A stretch of DNA of 64,000 nt, from NCBI GenBank assembly GCA_000733355.1, contig JNVV01000042.1, forward strand, positions 237,192 to 301,191, written 5' to 3'. Both the position numbers and the translations under genes were made by a program. The notes below the pieces were generated by a model, which worked only from the letters and a program-made list of their open reading frames with translations, ran no database searches and was not told the DNA's origin. Below are positions 55,538 through 64,000 of the stretch, one piece after another. The first letter of the stretch is position 1. Every line of letters begins with the position of its first letter. Origin of the DNA: Falciphora oryzae (taxonomy: Eukaryota > Ascomycota > Sordariomycetes > Magnaporthales > Magnaporthaceae).

Positions 55538-57496
55538 ATGTACATAACCATCAAAGCCCTGAGCGCCCTCGCGGTGGCAGGCCTCGCAGCCGCAGCTCCC
55601 CGTCCTGACTCGGGGCCTGTCCTAGACTAACGGTTTTTCGGTTTTTTGGTTTTTTGCTCAACTTTTTTCTAAAATATATCAACACCAAAGGCAGGATAGC
55701 AAAAACAAATTAATATGGATGCGGTTTTAAATAATACAAATCCTTTTCATATGCTTCCTTTTTAATGCAAGGCTTTCAATCTTTAGAAAAAATTTAGCAA
55801 AAAACCAAAAAACCAAAAAACCGTTAGTCTAGGACAGGCCCTCGGTTACGGACCTCAGAATCGCCTCCGAGTCTGGCCCTTCCCACACTGTCGGCTCTGA
55901 CACGGCCTCCTCGACTGTGAACGCCCTCGACCACACAGCCACGGCGACCAACGATGTGGCCGCTGCTGCTGCTACAGCCAAGACCCTGTCTCCCACCTCC
56001 AATGTCAAGGGCAAGGCCTTCGACCGGATCCTCCAGATCTACCTTGAGACCACTGGCTTTGATGATGCCGTTGCTGACCGTGAGTAATGAGATCTGAGGC
56101 AAGAAACTCACGACTGAGACGAAAGAGCTTCTTACTGACTTGTGTGGTCTCCTGTGCAGCCAATTGCCAGGCCCTCATCAAGCAGGGTATTCTCCTCACT
56201 GAGAATTATGGAGTGGGAACACCCAGCCAGCCCAACTACATCGCCCCGGCCAGCGGTGACCTCTTCGGGCTGAACAGCGACAGGTTCGTGCTCGTCAACA
56301 AGAACGTCTCCACCATCGTCGACCTGCTCGAGGACAGGGGCATCAGCTGGGGCGACTACAACGAGGGTCTTCCCTACTCGGGCTTCGACGGCTTTGAGTA
56401 CTCCAACTCGTCCGAGGGCAACTACGTCCGCAAGCACAATCTGCTGATGCGGTTCAACTCGGTCGCCGACAATGTCGACCGCGCAGCCAAGGTCAAGAAC
56501 TTCACCCTCTTCAACGAGGACCTGCGGCACAGGCGCCTGCCGCAGTGGGGTTTCGTCACCCCCAACCTGTTCAACAACGGCCACGACACCAACATCTCGG
56601 TCTCGTGCAACTTCACCCGCACCTTCGTGGAGCCGCTCCTGAAGAACGAGTACTTCAACAGCGGCAGCGACGGCAAGGGCAAGACCCTCGTCTACATCAC
56701 CTGGCAGGCCAACGGCCAGAACCCGCTGGCCCGCAACCACGTCGCCGGCATCCTTCTCGGCTCGGCCGTGCCAGAGGAGAAGCGCGGCACCAACGACACG
56801 GCCTTCTACGACCACTACAGCGAGCTGTCGTCCGTCCAGGCCAACTGGGGCCTGCACACGCTGGGCCGCTGGGACGTGGGCGCCAACGTGTGGTCGCTGG
56901 TCGGCAGCCAGACGGGCGACAAGATCCGCGCCTGGGACAACGCCATCGCGGGCGACGCGCTCGAGAACTACTACTGGAACCAGAGCTACGGCGGCGTCTT
57001 CAGCAGCGCCACCAATACCAGCCACGTCTACGTGCGCCCCAACCTCGGCCTCGCCCACAACGGCCGCACCGTCCTGCCCTCCGTCGTCCGCACATGGGAG
57101 CGCGCCGACGCCGCCTGCAAGCTCGTCCGGTCGCGCAGCGGCCCCAGGCGCCCCGGCATGTACCAGGTTGAGGACCGGGACGACGACTCGTCGGATGACA
57201 AGCCCACAGCCACCTCCTCGTGCTCCGGCGGCAGGGGCGACTACTCGAATAACGACGGCAAGGACGGCAAGGATGGCAAGGACGACGACTGGCACCACGA
57301 CGGCGGCAACAACGGCAGCGACCACGGCCACAACGGTGGCGGCGGCCGTCCTCGCAGCCGGTACTGCCTCCCTGGCTACTACCGCGACATCATCGAGATC
57401 CCCGACGCGTTCCACCCGCCCAAGGGCTTCGAGGTCCCCATCGGTCTCGCGCCGGCTCCCCCCATCACCACTCCCATCACAATGTACCCCTTCTAA
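55538..57496 (+). pseudogene. Secreted acid phosphatase (phosphoesterase family PF04185), exon 1 interrupted by a MITE
   Basis: The ATG at 55538 gives a signal peptide (ITIKALSALAVAGLAAAAP), then PRPDS, where a 229-bp element (55613-55841) intervenes. As it stands the frame ends inside the element after 30 residues. Beyond it, coding resumes in the same frame once the element and one TCG are discounted. An intron (56080-56159, GTGAGT...GTGCAG) then joins ...AVAD to PNCQAL. The family core is visible: FDRILQIYLETTGFDD, NYGVGTPSQPNYI, the LYITWQ-like VYITWQANG and WGLHTLGRWD. These enzymes cleave phosphomonoesters or phospholipids outside the cell. Residues near the end include an acidic/Gly/His run (DGKDGKDGKDDDWHHDGG) unusual for the family. 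If the element is spliced from the RNA, some function may persist. Confidence 0.82.
55613..55841. mobile_element. 229-bp MITE inside the phosphatase exon
   Basis: Inverted ends GGGCCTGTCCTAGACTAACG (55613) and complement (to 55841), flanked by TCG on both sides (55610-55612, 55842-55844). Each arm continues with CGGTTTTTTGG-type repeats. No coding capacity. The 3-bp duplication would fit a PIF/Harbinger-like or another 3-bp-duplicating superfamily; I cannot decide. It is related to 54004-54776. Confidence 0.88.
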
Positions 57497-58008
57497 GTGC
57501 AGAGCCTTGGGATTGGGTGGTGCTACCCTTGTGTAGCATGCACCTGGGTCTTGGTCCTGACTCCATAATTAGGGCCAGACTGTCTTCTGGGGACAAAGAA
57601 AGTTGAGATGCGGTTCAATGAACCAGGGAGTAAAGATACCTTTTGTCTTCTTATGTGACCGGGGGCTGACACTGTCTACATATCTGTGTATTATTTGCAT
57701 TTGTTTTAATTGTTCATCATCTGCGCAGCACGAGCTAGAGCTTTTGTATATTAGCCAAGCCTCGTGGAGTTTGCAGCGTTGGGGGTTGCTTCCCTCGAAA
57801 CATATTACCATGTAGGTAATTTTACTCATCAGACAAAGTATCTGCTGGAATAACTGAGACTCCCCTGCCTCTTGAACAGTGCCTGGCTAGGTCTGTAACA
57901 AGTTACTGCTGTCTTCAGTTAACCGCACACACTTATTAATTACAGTGGACTGCAGCCTGCGCGATTCAAAAGGAGCCAGAACCGTGCATCCCCACATCGC
58001 CTAATGTG
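57497..58008. other. Intergenic
   Basis: 3' flank of the phosphatase gene and 5' flank of the tRNA. No further feature seen. Confidence 0.5.
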
Positions 58009-58089
58009 GGCAACGTGCCTGAGTGGTTAAAGGGTATGACTAGAAATCATATGGGTTCGCCCTCACAGGTTCGAATCCTGTCGTTGTCG
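58009..58089 (+). tRNA. tRNA-Ser (anticodon AGA)
   Basis: Acceptor arms GGCAACG / CGTTGTC pair (one G-T), with G as the discriminator base. The D arm contains GAGTGGTTAAAGGG (box A-like). The anticodon stem TATGA/TCATA encloses CTAGAAA, so the anticodon is AGA (reads UCU/UCC). A long variable arm (GGGTTCGCCC) is typical of tRNA-Ser. The T arm is ACAGGTTCGAATCCTGT (box B). 81 nt, no intron, no encoded CCA, as expected for a nuclear gene. Confidence 0.95.
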
Positions 58090-59140
58090 ATTATCAAACA
58101 CGTCTCTTTTTGCAGCCTTTCCGGGGGTGGCGCTACTCTGTTTACGACACACTTGACCCGGAATGCGAATCACATTTTGTTTTTCTTTTTTCCCCTTGTT
58201 TCCTTTCGAATCCCGCGTTTCCCTTTGAACTCTAACCCTCGCTATTTTTGCCCGAAGCCTGCTAACCTTGTGTTAATAACGGTATAGCGTTACTGGCCTA
58301 GTAAACGCGCGTGATATTTGGGGAGTAGTTGGTAAAATGGCTTGGGAAAGCGGGCACTGGTGGAGAGAAAATTGGTAAAGGCCGATAAACACGAATGGTC
58401 TTTTTGCCCTGTGATGCTCCCATTCCACTACCTAGGCAGTAAAGGAAGCGCCTTAGAGACCACATTGCCGGGAATTCATATGGCCTACCTGCTGGTGCTT
58501 GTCGGAGATAAGATCGGCCCGCAAGTCCGTTTCATTGTGCTACGTCACAAAGCACAATCTAGCCTCACGATTAGTTCATTGTATTGTGTCCATCGGAGTG
58601 CAAATATGCAGTTTGGTGCCTGCTGCCATGGCCATCGCGCGAAGCGTAAGCACTAAACCCAAATCAGGTGGGCGACTGGGACGACCAGTTTGTTCGTGAG
58701 TGGAATGTCAGCGAGGTATAACGTTATGGATTTTTCTGGCTTGTTATCAAGCAATGCGATCCTTCGAGAAGCGGGGTTATGGCCTGCAGTGTGCAGCATG
58801 AATGAGCGCACATGATTGGACGGAAGCTCACCACTCCCCCGACTGTCCGTGATGCCGGCCCGCGCGGTGGCCGAATTTCTACTAGCCGCACCCACAAGGA
58901 GCCCGGATCCAGTCGTCGCGAGATCCTCATTGCGACGTCAATGGGCAGGCATCGACCGAGGTGCGCATACACGTATCAAGTCCGTAATTTCGGATTTGCA
59001 TACATATCCAGCCTCAACACCCCGTCAGGACATCAGGTACAAGTCACTGCACATACCTCCAGAACCCCGAGTCTGTCGCACCGTCTCGCAATCCAAACCT
59101 CTCTTCCAACGCACAACTCGGCCCATACTCACTGCAAGCC
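58090..59140. other. Intergenic, no gene recognised
   Basis: Directly after the tRNA come T-rich runs (about 58182-58195) that could terminate RNA polymerase III. The short ORFs beyond have no motif. Confidence 0.45.
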
Positions 59141-60335
59141 ATGCCTTCCTACCTTATCAACGGAGCCTCCAGGGGCCTCGGAGTGAGTTCTACAGCTAAA
59201 AAAAAAAAAGCAAAGTATGGGACCCAGATGCTAACGTGCATGATTTACTTTCTGTTAGTGGGAGTTCATCAACCAGCTGTCGAGTGACCCGGGCAACACT
59301 GTCATCGGTGTCGTTCGCAGCAAGGCTGAGACCCAGGAGCGGGTCGCCAAGGAACTGAGCGGTCGGTCCAACATCTCGATACTTGAGGCCAGCCTGACGG
59401 ACTATGATTCCATGAAGGTATTAAATTGACACCAATTTTCGTGATTCGCTCTAGCCTTTATTGGCTTTCTGATGAATGGCACCAAGCTAACCGAGGAATG
59501 TGCTTCTTTCTTTTTAGCGCATGGCTGGTGAGGTGGCCACCATCACCGGTGGCACCCTTGACTACCTTATTGCCAATGGTGCCTTCCTCAGCCTGTGGGA
59601 GTTTATGTGGGACATTGGAGATCTGTCAGTATTTGGCATACAACCCTTTACTTTCCCTGAGTCTGGCTCCTAGAATCTGACAGCTCGGTCCTCCGGGACG
59701 ACGGGACACCCAGCGCCGCAAGCGAGCCCCAGAAGCTGGCAGAGAACTTCCACGAGGCCATGAACACCAACGTCCTGGGGAACGTCTTCCTCATCTCCCT
59801 CCTCATGCCGCAGATCCTCAAGAGCGAGATCAAGAAGGTCGTCGTCATCACCAGCGGCGCAGCGGATCTGGGCCTGGTGCGGCGGTACGAGATTGCCAAC
59901 TCTGCCGTTTACTCGGCGAGCAAGGCGGCTGTCAACATGATGGTTGCCAAGTTCCACGCCCAGTACAAAAAGGACGGCGTCCTGTTCCTGTCCATCTGTC
60001 CCGGCAATGTTGCCACGAGCAACGGACTCGAAAGCCGTAAGCAGACTCCGTTGTCCTCGCATTCAGTGCACAAGAAGCTCCTTCGAGAATGTTATAATTG
60101 CTAACCTCCATTTCCCTAATTTGGGGTTGCCCATCCACTTCTAGTGACCGAAGATCAGATGCAAAAGATTGGGGGCTTGATGAAAAAGTACCAGATGTAC
60201 TCGCCCAGCTTCAAGGGGCCGGACACGCCCCAGGACTCCATCAAGTCTATCATGGCCGTTATTGAGAGGAGCAGCGTCCACAACCACGACGGCGGTGCAT
60301 TCTTGTCCCACTTTGGAAACGAAACCTTCCTCTAA
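59141..60335 (+). CDS. Short-chain dehydrogenase/reductase (SDR)
   Basis: Five exons: 59141-59182, 59259-59417, 59518-59624, 59684-60036 and 60145-60335, giving 283 residues. The last intron-4 acceptor choice (GACAG before CTCGG) avoids a stop directly after the nearer TAG. The Rossmann start is MPSYLINGASRGLG (family Gly motif, residues 7-14). ANGA replaces the usual NNAG. Catalytic Ser is in VVVITSGAA, and Tyr179 and Lys183 are in VYSASKAA. PGNVATSNG follows as the usual PG motif. These features fit an NAD(P)H-dependent oxidoreductase, of a type often close to C-factor-like or carbonyl-reductase SDRs. Substrate unknown. The insertion DDGTPSAASEPQ before the NTN motif is acidic and variable in such proteins. 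Confidence 0.85.
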
Positions 60336-60767
60336 ACGAGAATCGTCGTTCCCCAAGAATGTGGGTATATACGTGTCCTTTTGCTCCTTAGTGAAGAGAA
60401 GCACACAAGGGCCTTGCGAGAGACAACGAAGCCTGTCAATACGGTCGTGTATTGTTGACATTTCTTCGCCGTAATTCCAAAACTCCACAACTATAAATGG
60501 CAGCAATGTCGGGATATGCAGGCCTGATGGAAGTTGTGGCCAATCATGCCGTGATGTTATCTTTGCTTGAATTGAGCGCATGTGAAGTAAGCACGAAGTG
60601 GCTGGGGCTTCCTCGGCTAGCTTCTGCCGATCCCCGATTCGCCTCCAGCGCCCTCTCAAGGCCTGATCTGCAATGGTGGTTGCAGTCGTGCCCGAATACT
60701 ATGAGCCAATGGCTCTTGCTGCCTGAAAAACCCCGCTATGATTTTCTGCGCTCGCATCCCCACGCCC
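60336..60767. other. Intergenic, NLR upstream region
   Basis: 3' flank of the SDR gene and upstream region of the NLR. No gene motif. Confidence 0.5.
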
Positions 60768-60776
60768 TATATACTT
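60768..60776 (+). promoter_or_regulatory. TATA-like box of the NLR gene
   Basis: CTATATACT about 105 bp upstream of the ATG at 60876, followed by a C/T-rich leader. Confidence 0.6.
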
Positions 60777-60875
60777 TCCATTTTGCCTCTCCCCTCAACC
60801 TCTTCCGATAACCATCATTAGTTTCACCCCAAGGCCTCCTCCTCGTCCTTACAAACATTGCACCCACCTGGAAAA

Positions 60876-63800
60876 ATGGATCCCATCGGAATCGCCACAG
60901 GCATCGCCGGGCTTTTTGGCACGTGCATGGCTATCGTGGAAAGGATCGACGGAATTAAAGACTCGGGGGTGAGCTCCCGCGCGGCCGTGGTCCAGTTCGA
61001 CACGGACAAGCTCCTTCTAGCACAGTGGGGTAGGGAGGTTGGGATCCAAGACGGCGTGCTGCTGCCAATTCACCACGAATCTCTGGACGACCCCTCGGTT
61101 GCTGCTTTGGTCGAGGATACTCTGAATAGTATTCGCGACACATGTCTCAAGGTCGATGGCTCGCTCAAGGGGCTTTCTTCCAGGCACGTGGGCCACAAGC
61201 CTCTGGGCCAAGCGCCGACCGGCGACCTTGACCCCGCCACTAGGGGTTTCCATCGAGCGCCCACTGGTGATCTCGCCGCCGGACGCCTCCGTAGGGTTCC
61301 AACTGGCGATTTCGATACGGGAGAACTCGTTGCTCGAGGTGAAAGCTCGGTGAAAGGTGGCGCGTCAAAGATGGCCAAGCTGGGCTGGGCACTTCACGGC
61401 CAGGCCCGGGTTACACCCAAACTCGACAAGCTCGGCACCCTGGTTGATCGCCTCTTCAAAGTTATTCCCGTCTCTGACCCAGCTCTCACAAAGGCAATGG
61501 AGTATTTACAAAGCCAGCGAGGAAGTAGGTGCAAGTTCCATGACCGTCCCGTTTGCGTGCAGAAGTCTGGTATTGGGAAATGGATACCAGAGAACGAGTG
61601 GAATAGTGAGAAAGGAATGAGAAGCGCCGCGGCAGAGAGGGTGAAGACAATTGCTAATTGACATATGCGCAACAGTCGACGTCAATAACCAGGTTAAGGC
61701 CTGGCTTGAAGCTCCCTGGACAACCGACATGTATGACCGCTCGCGTCGAAGACGGCTTGACCACACTTGCGAATGGATATTTGAACGCGACGTTTATGTC
61801 CAGTGGCAATCCAACGACTCCCTGCCAGCCAACACCCCAGGGTTTCTCTGGGTCAATGGTCCGGCAGGCTACGGCAAAACCATTCTCTGCGGCAAGATAA
61901 TCGAACGCGCGTTCGACCTTGGGAAAAGTCCAGTCGCCTACTACTTCATGTCTTCGGACTTGCACACCCGGCACCAGCGCGACCCATTCACGATTGTCAG
62001 ATCTTGGCTCTACCAAATCGTGTTCCAGAACAGTGACGCGCTCGAGGTCGCTCGCGGGCATTGGGAGGCGAAGGCGTCATCGAGTGCCGGCGAGGATGAC
62101 GTTGTCAGGGTGTTGGGCGATGTGCTTCGGAAAATCACAGGTGGCTGTACGCTCGTTGCTGATGGCATCGACGAATCCGCTTGGCCCGGCATATCTTCGC
62201 GCGCAGACAATATGGATCGAAACTCGCCCGCGGGGCTTTTTGCCACTCTCGCCGAAGTCACACAAAACACGAACACTCGCGTTTTGCTGACCAGCCGTAG
62301 AGAGGCATATCTCAATGCCCCCTTCACTTCTCATATCCGCTCCAAAACGCAGATGTGGGCGGCCGAGCTCCAGATTCAGCCAGATGATGTTCGCCGGGAC
62401 GCATCCGCGTTGTCGGTGAAGATCGTGGATAGAAGGCTGCCGAACAAAAGCAAGGAGCAGCGGACGGAACTGGCCGAAAAGATGCTCTCCCAGTCCGATG
62501 GCATGCTTCTGTGGATCACGTTGATCGAGAACGACTTGTCCGAGGCCAAAAACAAGCGGAAGTTGCTCCAGATAGTCGAACAGGCTCCCACCGCCATCGA
62601 GAGCCTTTACAACCGCAACTGGGATAGGATTACCGCCGGGTGCGACCAGAATAAGGCCTTTTCGATTTTGCGATGGGTTGCCTTTGCGCCTCGCCCGTTG
62701 ACGGTGCTGGAGCTGACTGAGGCCCTGACAATTCCCGACGAGGGCGACCAGGACGATGGGGAGCTGATCGAGGACGAACTCCCGGATGCCATTGACGAGC
62801 CCTACATCCGCGACGGCATTATTGATCTGTGTGGGTCACTGGTTGAGGTCCGGCGAAAGGTTGAGCCTGACGAGAAGGCGCCCAGCTCGATGCTCAGCGC
62901 GGCAACAGTGCACATCGTGCATTTCTCCGTCCGGCAGTACCTCATGAGCCGACTGCCCGTACTCGAGGGCCTGCGCCCAGTCGACAGACGGCTCAATGCC
63001 TCCAACGAGATGGCCCATACCCGCCACCTCACGATTCTATGCCTTCGCTACCTTGGTGCGAGGTGTGTATGGGATGAGGATCTCCCACTTGGAGGGGCAG
63101 GAGTGTCGCGTGTGTTCCTCCCCTTGGCTCTGGACATGTTAGGTGCCCTGGCCACGCAATCCCACAAGTTGGACATGCCGACAGCCATTGCCGATATGGT
63201 GAACAAAATTATCGACCCGCGCAAAGACATCTGGCCCCTACTACACCCACGCATATGGAAACGTCTGCAACCCCCTCGATTAGCGTCAGGCAACGGAGAA
63301 CTGTGGGGCAAGGAGGCGCCAACGGAGGAGCAGGACAGCGGCCAGACCATGATAGGCGACAATTCCATCTGCGCCGCCGCCTGGCTCGGGCTCCAGGCTC
63401 TCCAATATGTTCTGTCAGATGTTAAAACACCTGCTAATACGGCCACAGAAGATGGGTGGACGGCGCTACATATTGCGTGTATGAGGGAGGGCGGAGGCGA
63501 ATCTCTCGTCAAACTCCTTATCGAACACGGGGCCGACGTCAACGCCCGGACCACAACAATGGGCGACACACCACTTATGGTGGCCACTTACATGGGCCGC
63601 CTGGAAGAAGCAACGCTTTTGCTGAATGCCGGAGCAGAGCAGTGTCAAACCACATACGGCGAATACACCCCTTTACATTCTGCTGCTCTCGGAGGCCACG
63701 TTGAGCTCGCACGGCTCCTACTTGAAAGAGGGGCTGACCTCACGATGACGGACGCTTGCGGCCACACGGCACTACACGTGGCGTGTTGTGCAAAAGACGA

Positions 63801-64000
63801 GAGGGTCGCTGCCTTGATGTCGGCCCGAGGGGCAGATGTCATGGCGCGGGATAATCTCGACGCCTTTCCGCTTCACTACGCGCTGTCGAATAATCTGAAC
63901 ATATGGAGACAGCTTCTTGATAAAATGACCAGCAGTGGTCAGCTGGAGGTAAACGCACAGGATCGTGACGGATGGACACTCCTCCATCGCTCCATACCCG
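60876..64000 (+). CDS. HeLo-NACHT-ankyrin NLR-like receptor, incomplete at right edge
   Basis: Exon 1 (60876-61524) and an exon open from 61676 to the window end, joined by a 151-bp intron (GTAGGT...CAACAG). About 990 residues are visible. Residues 1-216 are a HeLo domain (GIATGIAGLFGTCMAIVERI, FDTDKLLLAQWGREVGI), the cell-death effector of HET-S. Residues 217-250 are the usual linker before NACHT (NNQVKAWLEAPWTTDMYDRS). The P-loop is GPAGYGKT (278-285), Walker B is LVADGIDE (376-383), and sensor-like LLTSRREAYL follows. A helical and winged-helix region has HFSVRQYL. From about residue 809 come ankyrin repeats (GWTALHIACMREGGGE, TPLHSAALGGHVELARLLLE). Such STAND proteins act in fungal allorecognition or immunity, and the repeats sense the ligand. 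Oddity: three PTGDL/PTGDF repeats within the HeLo domain. The frame is intact. Confidence 0.92.

Noticed and set aside
56132..57415. 427-residue minus-strand frame opposite the phosphatase
   Set aside because: An Ala/Val-rich shadow of the phosphatase exon, with no start context or motif.

Overview
The window looks like nuclear DNA of a filamentous ascomycete, probably a Sordariomycete-like member of Pezizomycotina. The evidence is short introns (about 50-150 nt) with GTAAGT-type donors, CTAAC/CTGAC-like branch sites and CAG/TAG acceptors; fungus-specific families (HET domain, HeLo-NACHT-ankyrin receptor, CBM1 cellulose-binding module, class II peroxidase, GPI-anchored Ser/Thr-rich protein); GC-rich genes beside AT-rich transposon blocks; and transition-only decay typical of repeat-induced point mutation (RIP).

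Region 1 (1-7925) is a transposon graveyard. A minus-strand Ty3/Gypsy chromovirus runs off the left edge and ends at its own LTR (6432-6726). It sits in a pogo/Fot1-like DNA transposon whose end lies at 7923. A same-family solo LTR (70-364, TSD GTAGG) and an unrelated 626-bp solo LTR (1724-2349, TSD AAAAA) are inserted in it.

Region 2 (7962-24932) is a host locus split by a 12.15-kb nested stack. A decayed HET-domain gene (10262-10869) stops exactly where an AT-rich element with about 120-bp inverted repeats begins (10872-23025). That element hosts a Fot1-like transposon (11035-19854), which hosts a complete but decayed chromovirus (11725-18694, TSD ATGGG). It also hosts several MITEs that share the Fot1-like ends, a 3 x 211-bp tandem array, and a 141-bp TG...CA mini-insertion (TSD GCGCT). 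On the far side is a decayed ankyrin-repeat gene on the same strand, possibly the other half of the HET gene.

Region 3 (25.5-53 kb) is mostly ordinary gene space: a secreted class II peroxidase, two unknown genes, a decayed membrane glycoprotein, a YAT-type amino acid permease, a DEDDy 3'-5' exonuclease-domain protein, a GPI-anchored protein, a C2H2 zinc-finger protein, a GH27 alpha-galactosidase divergent from a GH43-CBM1 arabinan/xylan-active enzyme, and a double-GFA-domain protein. The peroxidase, GH27 and GH43-CBM1 fit a plant-litter or plant-associated lifestyle.

Region 4 (53.7-64 kb) has foldback elements, one of which sits precisely in the first exon of a secreted acid phosphatase. 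It also holds a tRNA-Ser(AGA), a five-exon short-chain dehydrogenase, and a HeLo-NACHT-ankyrin NLR that runs off the right edge and carries an unusual PTGDL-repeat insertion in its HeLo domain.

Intron-exon models were built by eye from splice signals and frame continuity. No homology search was run, so family names rest on motif recognition.
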